A stretch of 9,969 nt of DNA, from assembly GCA_938001995.1 (NCBI GenBank), contig CALLAV010000060.1, forward strand, positions 1 to 9,969. The letters are read 5' to 3'. Made by a program: the position numbers and the translations under genes. The notes beneath the pieces are model-generated. The model searched no databases. It worked only from the letters and a program-made list of their open reading frames with translations, and was not told the origin of the DNA. This DNA comes from an uncultured Amylibacter sp. GTDB lineage: Bacteria > Pseudomonadota > Alphaproteobacteria > Rhodobacterales > Rhodobacteraceae. Below, piece by piece: positions 1-6,107 of the stretch. Each line of letters begins with the position of its first letter. Positions within the stretch are counted from its first letter, which is position 1.

Positions 1-1
1 C

Positions 2-481
2 GGGTGCCAGATCTATTCGGACATGACGCAGTTTGCCTATGTCGGACGCGAGACAACGGTGATGACTGCACCAAATCTTTGGCATCACCCTTATGGCTTT
101 GGCACGCTTGGGTATGCGCTGCCTGCGGCCATAGGTGGTAAGATCGGGGTGGGGGATGCGCCAGTGATCGCCATCGCGGGGGATTATGGGTTTCAGTACA
201 CGGTGCAAGAACTGGGTGTTGCTGTGGAACTGGGGCTGAGCCTGCCGATTATTCTTTGGGACAATGGCAAGCTGAAAGAAATTGAGGATTGCATGGTCAA
301 TTCGCAGATCGCGCCAAATGCGGTGCAGGCGTTGAACCCTGATTTTTGCAAATTGGCAGAGGCTTGGGGGGCGTTGTCGGCGCATCCTAAAACGTTGGCG
401 GAAATGCAAGCCGCGGTGCAGGCCGCGTTTGCGGCGCAGGGGCCAACGCTTATTTATGTGACGCCAGATATCCTCGGTTAA
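2..481 (+). CDS. ThDP-dependent decarboxylase, C-terminal part (5-guanidino-2-oxopentanoate decarboxylase-like)
   Basis: This is the 3' end of a gene that enters from the left; the frame is open from base 2 and stops with TAA at 479-481. The visible 159 residues are the C-terminal ThDP-binding domain of the acetolactate synthase superfamily, whose members are usually about 530-600 residues. SDMTQFAY is followed by FGTLGYALPAAIGGK and then by the ThDP/Mg motif, which starts at fragment residue 60 with GDYGF and ends with WDN, the Asn 28 residues later. The third motif residue is Tyr instead of the usual Gly. The SDMTQ and WDNGKLKEIED segments resemble, from memory, proteins annotated as 5-guanidino-2-oxopentanoate decarboxylase (AruI, arginine transaminase pathway) in Rhodobacterales. 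The superfamily is secure; the substrate is not, and a generic acetolactate synthase-like enzyme is the alternative. comD follows 217 bp downstream. Confidence 0.8.
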   Translation, partial: GCQIYSDMTQFAYVGRETTVMTAPNLWHHPYGFGTLGYALPAAIGGKIGVGDAPVIAIAGDYGFQYTVQELGVAVELGLSLPIILWDNGKLKEIEDCMVNSQIAPNAVQALNPDFCKLAEAWGALSAHPKTLAEMQAAVQAAFAAQGPTLIYVTPDILG

Positions 482-495
482 TGTTGGGTTATCTT

Positions 496-536
496 AGACG
501 CGTCTTGTAAGACGCTTCATATATGACGCTTCATAT
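496..536. repeat. Palindrome, short hairpin and 14-bp-period direct repeat in the gap before comD
   Basis: Just after the stop of the first gene lies a 10-bp palindrome, AGACGCGTCT (496-505). It overlaps a perfect inverted repeat, GCGTCTT (500-506) and AAGACGC (509-515). This runs into two direct copies of GACGCTTCATAT at 511-522 and 525-536, a period of 14 bp. No T-run follows the hairpin, so it is not a standard intrinsic terminator. It could be a protein-binding site or a small degenerate repeat; nothing in the sequence decides. Confidence 0.5.
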
Positions 537-582
537 TTGCAGGGTCTTAAAGTGACACGTCCTAACGGGGGACGGCGCTGGC

Positions 583-681
583 TTTCGCTTTTCCCGAAGG
601 ACTGTTTTGTATTCGAGCGGTTCTGGGCGAATTTCATTGTTTGCCTTCGGGTTTTGCGAAAAGAGAGGCACAGCGAAACCC
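583..681 (+). promoter_or_regulatory. Foldable leader upstream of comD with two competing stems
   Basis: Stem 1 pairs CCCGAAGG (593-600) with CCTTCGGG (644-651) and, beyond a 4x4 internal loop of T residues, TTTCGC (583-588) with GCGAAA (656-661). Its apical loop can hold a small ATTCG/CGAAT hairpin (611-615 with 628-632). Stem 2 pairs GGGTTTTGC (649-657) with GCGAAACCC (673-681), nine pairs including one G-T. The two stems share 649-657 and so exclude each other. Stem 2 ends 17 nt before the comD ATG. The pattern could be an attenuator or cis-acting RNA. It matches no riboswitch consensus that I recognise, and no T-run follows stem 2. This is inference from base pairing by eye. Confidence 0.35.
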
Positions 682-698
682 CTTTAGAAAGTCTTAAA

Positions 699-1205
699 AT
701 GGACGTGAACGACAAGATTGTTGCCGATCTGGTAAAGAACAACGTCGAGTTTATCACCACCGTGCCGTGCAAACAGCTCGCGGGTGTGATCGACGCGGTT
801 GAAGCCAGCCCTGATATTTTCCACATCCCTTCCAACAAAGAAGACGAAGGTATGGGCCTGTGTGCAGGGGCATTCATGGGCGGTAAGCGCCCAGCGATCA
901 TCATGCAGAACACGGCGATTGGCGTAACAATTAACACGTTAGCGACCCTGACTCAGTATTACCGCATGCCTTTGCCAATGCTGATTTCGTACCGCGGCGA
1001 ACTGCGTGAGCCTGTGGCTTGTCAGGTTGAAATGGCGGTTCACACCAAAGCGCTTTTGAATCAGTTGAACATCCCGACGTACCACTTCCACAAGGAATCC
1101 GATGTGGACGAGTTGGACGAGATCCTGAAATACACATTCATGTGCAACAAACCCGTCGCGATCCTGACAGACGCGTCTTTCTGGGGAGGCTATGGCGACC
1201 AATGA
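699..1205 (+). CDS. comD: Sulfopyruvate decarboxylase, alpha subunit
   Basis: The 168-residue protein is the N-terminal (PYR-type) ThDP subunit of sulfopyruvate decarboxylase, which with ComE converts 3-sulfopyruvate to sulfoacetaldehyde and CO2 in the cytoplasm. FITTVPCKQL (residues 18-27) is the family's opening strand. HIPSNKEDEGMG (42-53) carries the glutamate that activates ThDP, by alignment E48. GAFMGGKRPAIIMQNTAIG (57-75) is the characteristic following block, and LTDASFWGG (156-164) closes the domain. I chose the ATG at 699 because homology begins there; the frame is open further upstream but encodes nothing recognisable. The ribosome site is weak (AGAAAG about 8 nt upstream). The stop overlaps the comE start. 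A single-chain phosphonopyruvate decarboxylase would be about twice as long, so the split form favours ComDE. In roseobacters the enzyme serves sulfolactate and related sulfonate degradation, but xsc is not in view. Confidence 0.85.
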   Translation: MDVNDKIVADLVKNNVEFITTVPCKQLAGVIDAVEASPDIFHIPSNKEDEGMGLCAGAFMGGKRPAIIMQNTAIGVTINTLATLTQYYRMPLPMLISYRGELREPVACQVEMAVHTKALLNQLNIPTYHFHKESDVDELDEILKYTFMCNKPVAILTDASFWGGYGDQ

Positions 1206-1756
1206 TACGTTCTGAAATCCTGCGCGAAATCGCGCCAATCCTGCACGATCAACTGGTTGTGTGTAACATCGGTCTGCCGAGCCAAGAGCTGCATATGATC
1301 GATGATAATGCGAAAAACTTTTACATGCTGGGCACAATGGGCCTGTCATCGTCTATCGGTCTGGGTCTTGCTTTGGCGCAGGACAAAACGGTTATCTCTA
1401 TTGATGGGGATGGGTCGATCTTGACCAACATGGGCACGTTGCCGACCATCGCGAACAATGTGGCGGACAACTATATTCTGATGATCATCGACAATGGGTC
1501 CTATGGATCCACTGGGGATCAACCAACCTATGCAGGTAAGAAGACCAAGCTGGAAAAAGTAGCTGCGGCCTGTGGGTGTGAAAACGTTGTTGTGTGTCAG
1601 GACGTGGACACTGGCAAAACACTGCAAGCGGCGATTGACAGCAAACAAATGACAATCATCGTGGTGAAATGTGACAGTGGTAACATCAAGCGGCCTGTGA
1701 TCACGATGGACCCTGTTGTGATCCGTGATCGTTTCATGAAGGCGGTTGCGTCTTAA
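1202..1756 (+). CDS. comE: Sulfopyruvate decarboxylase, beta subunit
   Basis: The 184-residue partner of ComD is the C-terminal (PP-type) ThDP domain. It shows CNIGLPSQELH (residues 21-31), MLGTMGLSSSIGLGLAL (42-58) and the ThDP/Mg motif from GDGS (69-72) to IDNGSYGSTG (96-105), with Asn98. The catalytic site forms between this subunit and ComD. The ATG at 1202 overlaps the comD stop as ATGA, which implies translational coupling and a 1:1 complex. The reading frame is open upstream inside comD, but homology starts at MIRSEIL. A bidirectional hairpin terminator follows 23 nt after the stop, so the transcript probably ends here without other sulfonate genes. Some related pairs are annotated as phosphonopyruvate decarboxylase subunits; the separate short subunits make sulfopyruvate the better call. 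Confidence 0.85.
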   Translation: MIRSEILREIAPILHDQLVVCNIGLPSQELHMIDDNAKNFYMLGTMGLSSSIGLGLALAQDKTVISIDGDGSILTNMGTLPTIANNVADNYILMIIDNGSYGSTGDQPTYAGKKTKLEKVAAACGCENVVVCQDVDTGKTLQAAIDSKQMTIIVVKCDSGNIKRPVITMDPVVIRDRFMKAVAS

Positions 1757-1779
1757 ACGCTCCGACCTTGCTTTAAAAC

Positions 1780-1815
1780 AAAAGGCCGCGCTGTAGCGAA
1801 ACGGCGCGGCCTTTT
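1780..1815. terminator. Bidirectional intrinsic terminator between comE and the first RTX gene
   Basis: A perfect 12-bp stem pairs 1780-1791 (AAAAGGCCGCGC) with 1804-1815 (GCGCGGCCTTTT) around a 12-nt loop. It lies between two convergent genes, 23 nt after the comE stop and 20 nt after the RTX stop at 1836. T-runs occur on both strands, with the longer T-rich tail reading on the minus strand. Confidence 0.9.
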
Positions 1816-1835
1816 CACATCTGATGGTGATGGGA

Positions 1836-3221
1836 TTAGCCGACTTCAAAACCCAAGTTGTATGTCACATCAAAGCTGTCCAACAACGCGTTGTATTCAG
1901 CGATGTTCGTGATCGCGAGGTCATTGAGCGTGATAGTTCCGCCCGAATGGCTAACCATCACTGAATCGCCAAGGATGTTCACGCTAAGGAACAGCGTGTC
2001 GTTGATTTGCAGCGAATCTTCTGCTGAATCGTATCCATAGACGTTGTCGTCGCCTGTGTCGGTGTCCGCGTGAAAGACAAATACGTCCGCACCATCACCG
2101 CCGTCTAGATCATCGTCGCCTTTTGCGCCGATGATCGTGTCGTCGCCAGCCCCGCCAAAGAGGTCATCGTTGCCAGTGCCCCCATCCAGAAGGTCAGCGC
2201 CGTCGTCACCCCAAAGTTTGTCAGCGTTGTTGCCACCATAGAGGCTGTCGTCACCGTTGCCGCCATAAAGGCTGTCTGTGCCACCTTTGTTGCCGCCATA
2301 GAGTTCATCGTTGCCCTCGCCGCCATACAAGCGGTCTTTGCCATCGTCGCCGTACAACGTGTCATTGCCAGCATCGCCGTACAAACGATCGTCCTCTACG
2401 CCACCGAAGAGGTTGTCGGCGTGGTCGCCGCCATAAAGCTTGTCCTTGCCTTTGCCGCCAAAGAGATCATCAGCACCTGCGTCACCGTACATGGCATCAC
2501 TGCCGTTGCCACCGTCGAGCATGTCAATACCTTCGCCGCCCCAGAGCTTGTCGCCACTGTTGCCGCCATAAAGGCTGTCATCGCCGCTGTCGCCGTATAG
2601 GCTGTCTGTGCCCCCACGATTGCCGCCGTAGATGATATCGTTGTCAGCGCCGCCGTAAATGATGTCCTTGCCGTCATTTCCGCGGATTTCATCTGCACCG
2701 TCACCGCCATATACAACATCTTCTCCTGCGCCAGCGTCGAACACATCGTCACCACCCATCAGGTAGGCTGTGTCGTTACCGCCAGAGACATATTGAACCC
2801 CAGCGGCGGTCTTTTGGTCAGATGTCAGAATTTGCGCATCGTCAGAACCGTTGAAAACCCAGCTTTGCGTTAGGAAAATATTTTCCAGCGCCTGTGTGTC
2901 ATAGCCTGAGAGTTCATTTAGAAAGGCCAACGTTAAATCTGCATTGTTCAAATTCAGGTTGGACAGCGTTCCAATGCTATTGGTGCCTTGTGTGACAGAG
3001 ATGCTGTCAAGCGTGCCGCCAAACAAATAGGTGTGTCCCCCTGTGCTTCCGTATGTGAAAGCGGTGCCACTAAAGGTGAAGGTGTACCCGTTGTTTTCGA
3101 CAGAATATGTTGTTGAATCTTGTTGAACGATTGTTCCACCGAAAATCCCCGTCGCAATCAGCTCGAGTGTTTCAGCAAAGCCAAACTGGGCGTCCGCCCC
3201 AAAATCATAAAAAAAGGTCAT
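1836..3221 (-). CDS. RTX (hemolysin-type) calcium-binding repeat protein, copy 1
   Basis: The 461-residue acidic protein has three parts. Residues 1-150 form a beta-rich domain of a kind often seen in front of RTX arrays in alphaproteobacteria. Residues about 155-387 hold about 25 nonapeptides of the GGxGxDxLx type, which bind calcium and fold as a beta-roll. Residues 388-461 are a tail with GYDSAEDSLQIND and ITNIAEYNALLDSF. There is no Sec signal peptide; such proteins are normally exported by a type I secretion system through a C-terminal signal, but no ABC or membrane-fusion genes are in view. The frame is open to 3260, but I chose the ATG at 3221: GAAGG lies 7 nt upstream (3229-3233) and the paralogue aligns from this Met without gaps. 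It is about 66% identical to copy 2 by hand count. Export and calcium binding are family knowledge; the biological role (adhesin, matrix protein, S-layer-like) is unknown. Confidence 0.9.
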   Translation of the reverse strand: MTFFYDFGADAQFGFAETLELIATGIFGGTIVQQDSTTYSVENNGYTFTFSGTAFTYGSTGGHTYLFGGTLDSISVTQGTNSIGTLSNLNLNNADLTLAFLNELSGYDTQALENIFLTQSWVFNGSDDAQILTSDQKTAAGVQYVSGGNDTAYLMGGDDVFDAGAGEDVVYGGDGADEIRGNDGKDIIYGGADNDIIYGGNRGGTDSLYGDSGDDSLYGGNSGDKLWGGEGIDMLDGGNGSDAMYGDAGADDLFGGKGKDKLYGGDHADNLFGGVEDDRLYGDAGNDTLYGDDGKDRLYGGEGNDELYGGNKGGTDSLYGGNGDDSLYGGNNADKLWGDDGADLLDGGTGNDDLFGGAGDDTIIGAKGDDDLDGGDGADVFVFHADTDTGDDNVYGYDSAEDSLQINDTLFLSVNILGDSVMVSHSGGTITLNDLAITNIAEYNALLDSFDVTYNLGFEVG

Positions 3222-3468
3222 GCTCATGCCTTCAAAGGTTGTGGCCCCCAACCTGTCCAAAACGTTAAGTAGTATTAACCAATTCCAGCAAGCATTGGGC
3301 CGCCAGTTTAAGTGAATTTCGCAACTTTAGGTGGCTACTCGGCAACAAACGCCGTTGTTTGTGGCGGGTTTGCCCGTGGTTCTCCTTAGTGTGACGGAAT
3401 TAAGTCCGCTTTTTGTGGCGATTTGCTAAAAGAGTGGCTGGAAATTTGGAATCAGGCTTTTGAAACGA
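3222..3468. other. Non-coding spacer with the presumed promoter of RTX copy 1
   Basis: I find no gene here. Because a strong terminator ends the upstream RTX transcript at 3469-3506, copy 1 probably has its own promoter in this stretch, but no convincing -35/-10 pair is visible on the minus strand. An inverted repeat GTTAA-N6-TTAAC (3264-3279) lies 43-58 nt before the start codon and could be an operator. Unlike the coding regions and terminators, this spacer shows no clear similarity to the region upstream of copy 2. Confidence 0.4.
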
Positions 3469-3506
3469 AAAAGGCCGCGCATGTCCCCCAACATGCGCGG
3501 CCTTTT
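3469..3506 (-). terminator. Intrinsic terminator of RTX copy 2
   Basis: A perfect 16-bp stem pairs 3469-3484 with 3491-3506 around a 6-nt C-rich loop. On the minus strand it starts 20 nt after the RTX stop and ends in TTTTT. The inner core AAAAGGCCGCGC and its complement match the terminator of copy 1. Confidence 0.93.
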
Positions 3507-3526
3507 CCGTCTTGGTTTTGGTCACA

Positions 3527-4912
3527 TCAGCCGACGACAAAGATGTCGTCGAATGTGATGTTAAAACTGTCGAGCAGTGCGTTGTATTCTGCAATGTTCG
3601 TGATTTGGAGATCGTCCAATGTGATAGAGCCGCCTGAATGGGTCACGGTTACATAGTCGCTGAAAAATCCGATCGAAACGAACGAAGTGTCGTTGATTTG
3701 CAGCGTGTCCTCAGCGGAATTGTAGCCAAAGATATTGTCGTCGCCCGTGTTGCTGGCGGCGTTGAAGATAAATGTATCTGCACCGGCGCCACCATCCATA
3801 TCGTCATTGCCAGAGCCGCCGATTAGGTCGTCATCGCCAGCGCCGCCAAAGAGTTCATCGTTGCCAGTGCCCCCTTCGAGCGTGTCGTTGCCCGCGTCGC
3901 CCCATAGCTTGTCAGCATTGTTGCCGCCAAACAGGTTATCGTCGCCTTCGCCGCCATAAAGGCTGTCTGTCCCGCCTTTGTTGCCGCCAAATAGATCGTC
4001 ATTGCCGTCGCCCCCGTACAGACGGTCTTTGCCGTCGTCTCCGTAAAGCGTATCTTCACCCGCGTCGCCGTACAGGCGGTCTTCGTCGATGCCACCATAC
4101 AGAAGGTCATTGTCGTCACCGCCATACAGCTTGTCTTTCTTTGTGCCACCGAACAGCTCGTCTTCGCCTGCGCCGCCATAGGCCACGTCGCTGCCGTTTT
4201 CGCCGTAAAGGGTATCGTCGTCCGCGCCGCCCCAGAGTTTGTCACCGCTGTTGCCGCCAAAAAGGATGTCGTTACCTGCGTCTCCGTACAAGCTGTCTTG
4301 GCCCCCACGGTTGCCGCCATATATGACGTCATCATTGTCGCCGCCATAAATGGTGTCTTTACCGTCATTGCCACGCAAGTTGTCTTCGCCACTGCCGCCA
4401 TAGACCAGGTCTTCGCCAGCACCCGCGTCAAAAATGTCGTCCCCCCCCATAAGGTAGGCAATGTCGTCACCAGCCGAGACATAGCGCACGCCGTCTGGTG
4501 TAAACTGGTCAAACGTCAGAACCTGCGCATCGTCGTTGCCATTAAACACCCAGTTTTGGTTAAGAAATAAATCTTCGAGTGCGGTTGGATCAGAACCAGA
4601 CAGTTCTGCTAGAAACGCAAAGGACAAAAGGCCCGCGCCTAGGTTCAAGTTCGACAAAGTACCAAGTGAGCCCGCCGCAGTGCTTGCGTCGATGCTATCG
4701 AGCGTGCCGCCAGTAAGGAGCGTTTGGCCACTGACCGTGATGTACGTAAAGTTTGAACCCGTAAATGTGTAGGTGTTGGCCCCATTCACGATAGTGTAAG
4801 ACGTTGCAGATTGTTGGGTAATGGTTCCGCCGTAAGCGTTTGAAGCAATAAGTTCCAGAAGTGCGCCGTAGCCAATCGATGGATCCGTGCCGTAAGTAAA
4901 AGTCGCAGTCAT
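3527..4912 (-). CDS. RTX (hemolysin-type) calcium-binding repeat protein, copy 2
   Basis: This 461-residue paralogue of the downstream RTX gene aligns with it along its whole length without a single gap. The N-terminal domain (1-150) is the more diverged part. The nonapeptide array (about 155-387) includes GGNRGGQDSLYG at 199-210 and GGNKGGTDSLYG at 309-320, each with two extra residues. The tail (388-461) keeps ITNIAEYNALLDSF exactly (437-450). The frame stays open upstream to 5128, but the start is the ATG at 4912: AAGGA lies 7 nt before it (4920-4924), the paralogue starts at the same place, and the 72 upstream residues look unrelated. No signal peptide is visible, so type I secretion is the likely route. 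The gene is transcribed divergently from glyQ and ends at its own hairpin. Function beyond calcium-binding repeats is not known. Confidence 0.9.
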   Translation of the reverse strand: MTATFTYGTDPSIGYGALLELIASNAYGGTITQQSATSYTIVNGANTYTFTGSNFTYITVSGQTLLTGGTLDSIDASTAAGSLGTLSNLNLGAGLLSFAFLAELSGSDPTALEDLFLNQNWVFNGNDDAQVLTFDQFTPDGVRYVSAGDDIAYLMGGDDIFDAGAGEDLVYGGSGEDNLRGNDGKDTIYGGDNDDVIYGGNRGGQDSLYGDAGNDILFGGNSGDKLWGGADDDTLYGENGSDVAYGGAGEDELFGGTKKDKLYGGDDNDLLYGGIDEDRLYGDAGEDTLYGDDGKDRLYGGDGNDDLFGGNKGGTDSLYGGEGDDNLFGGNNADKLWGDAGNDTLEGGTGNDELFGGAGDDDLIGGSGNDDMDGGAGADTFIFNAASNTGDDNIFGYNSAEDTLQINDTSFVSIGFFSDYVTVTHSGGSITLDDLQITNIAEYNALLDSFNITFDDIFVVG

Positions 4913-5174
4913 AATGAATTCCTTAGAAATGTTAACGCCTCCAATCAATGGCGGCAGTACTCGTTGCTGACACAGTTTGAACACAATTTTTTCTAACGAA
5001 ACAAGGTGTTTGACGGGCAAAGTTAAGAAATTCACTGTTTCGCGCGTGGAAAGAGGCGAAATTATGGCGCTGGGTTTTGGTTCAAATGGGCGCATAATGG
5101 AGGTTGGAATTGACCCTGTGGCGGGCATTCCATATGGAGGGCGCTAAGAAAACAAAGCCCTTGAGGATAGCCCA
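4913..5174. other. Divergent promoter region between RTX copy 2 and glyQ
   Basis: The 262 bp between two divergent starts must hold promoters for both sides. On the minus strand the RTX Shine-Dalgarno AAGGA (4920-4924) is clear. On the plus strand GAGG (5163-5166) lies 8 nt before the glyQ ATG. An inverted repeat TTTCGC (5038-5043) / GCGAAA (5056-5061) lies in the middle, and CATAAT near 5092 is a possible -10 for glyQ without a good -35. No coding sequence is supported here. Confidence 0.4.
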
Positions 5175-6107
5175 ATGTCTGTGGTGGAAAAAACCAAACC
5201 AAAGTCGTTCCAAGAGATTATCTTGCGGTTGCAGGCCTATTGGGCCGCTAAGGGTTGTGCTGTGATGCAGCCATACGACATGGAAGTTGGGGCAGGGACG
5301 TTCCACCCTGCAACGACGCTGCGCTCGCTCGGGTCGAATTCCTGGGCCGCGGCCTACGTGCAACCGTCGCGCCGTCCGACGGATGGGCGGTATGGGGAAA
5401 ACCCGAACCGGTTGCAGCATTACTATCAATATCAGGTTTTGATTAAGCCAAGCCCACCAGACCTGCAGGCGCTCTACCTAGGGTCATTGGAGGCCATCGG
5501 TATCGATATGAATTTGCATGATATCCGATTCGTAGAGGACGATTGGGAATCACCCACGTTGGGCGCTTGGGGCCTTGGGTGGGAAGTTTGGTGTGATGGG
5601 ATGGAAGTGTCCCAGTTCACGTATTTCCAACAGGTGGGCGGGCATGATTGCAAACCAGTGTCGGGTGAGCTGACTTATGGTTTGGAGCGGTTGGCCATGT
5701 ATGTGCTGGGCGTCGATCATGTGATGGACATGCCATACAACGATCCAGATGCGCCGATTGCGCTGACTTACGGCGATGTGTTCAAGCAGACAGAACAAGA
5801 ATACAGCCGTTGGAATTTTGATATCGCGGATACGGACACCCTGTTGAAGCATTTTGAGGATGCCGAAGCGGAATGTAAGCGCATTTTAGATGCGCCTTAT
5901 GAGGATCCAAAGACGGGTAAGCGGATTGTGATGGCGCACCCAGCCTATGATCAGTGCATCAAGGCGAGCCATTTGTTTAACCTGTTGGACGCGCGGGGCG
6001 TGATTTCGGTGACGGAACGCCAAGCCTATATCGGGCGTGTGCGGACCCTGTCAAAAATGTGCGCGGATGCATTTGTGCAAACAGAAGCTGGAGGAATGGT
6101 GGCATGA
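5175..6107 (+). CDS. glyQ: Glycyl-tRNA synthetase, alpha subunit
   Basis: The 310-residue protein is the catalytic alpha subunit of bacterial alpha2beta2 glycyl-tRNA synthetase, which charges tRNA-Gly in the cytoplasm. Family blocks are easily read: [19 protein letters not shown] (27-45), the motif-2 region [19 protein letters not shown] (61-79), [14 protein letters not shown] (81-94), [20 protein letters not shown] (120-139) and the motif-3-like [13 protein letters not shown] (165-177). The length is normal for the family (about 300). The ATG at 5175 has GAGG 8 nt upstream and is the family start. Its TGA overlaps the ATG of the next gene, and glyS lies two genes downstream in the same direction, so the unit is probably one operon. 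Confidence 0.98.
   Translation: MSVVEKTKPKSFQEIILRLQAYWAAKGCAVMQPYDMEVGAGTFHPATTLRSLGSNSWAAAYVQPSRRPTDGRYGENPNRLQHYYQYQVLIKPSPPDLQALYLGSLEAIGIDMNLHDIRFVEDDWESPTLGAWGLGWEVWCDGMEVSQFTYFQQVGGHDCKPVSGELTYGLERLAMYVLGVDHVMDMPYNDPDAPIALTYGDVFKQTEQEYSRWNFDIADTDTLLKHFEDAEAECKRILDAPYEDPKTGKRIVMAHPAYDQCIKASHLFNLLDARGVISVTERQAYIGRVRTLSKMCADAFVQTEAGGMVA

Larger units (their letters stand above)
1780..4912 (-). repeat. Tandem duplication unit (RTX gene plus terminator), period 1691 bp
   Basis: The two RTX start codons (3221 and 4912), the two stop positions (1836 and 3527) and the outer ends of the two terminator stems (1815 and 3506) are all separated by exactly 1691 bp. The coding sequences have equal length (1386 bp). 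This indicates a direct tandem duplication of gene plus terminator, followed by substitution without surviving indels in the coding part. Confidence 0.8.

Noticed and set aside
500..515. Perfect hairpin after the first ThDP gene as an intrinsic terminator
   Set aside because: The loop is only 2-4 nt, the stem is short and no T-run follows.
537..698. In-frame N-terminal extension of comD from a TTG at 537
   Set aside because: The 54 extra residues look unrelated to the family, homology begins at the ATG at 699, and the stretch is better explained as a structured leader.
2050..2750. Regular DNA repeats that could be mistaken for a CRISPR or minisatellite array
   Set aside because: The period is 27 bp, matching nine codons of the RTX nonapeptide, there are no unique spacers of constant length, and the frame is coding throughout.
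3311..3319. AGTGAATTT upstream of RTX copy 1 and its reverse complement upstream of copy 2 (5028-5036) as a shared operator
   Set aside because: The 9-mers are in opposite orientation relative to their genes and at different distances, and such A+T-rich words recur easily by chance.
3823..4512. Long Thr/Ala/Met-rich minus-strand frame and Arg/Cys/His-rich plus-strand frame inside the RTX arrays
   Set aside because: These are out-of-frame readings of the repeated RTX codons; the low-complexity composition follows from the 27-bp repeat.
4913..5128. In-frame extension of RTX copy 2 upstream to 5128
   Set aside because: A good Shine-Dalgarno sits 7 nt before the ATG at 4912, the paralogue starts at the same residue, and the extra 72 residues lack any domain.
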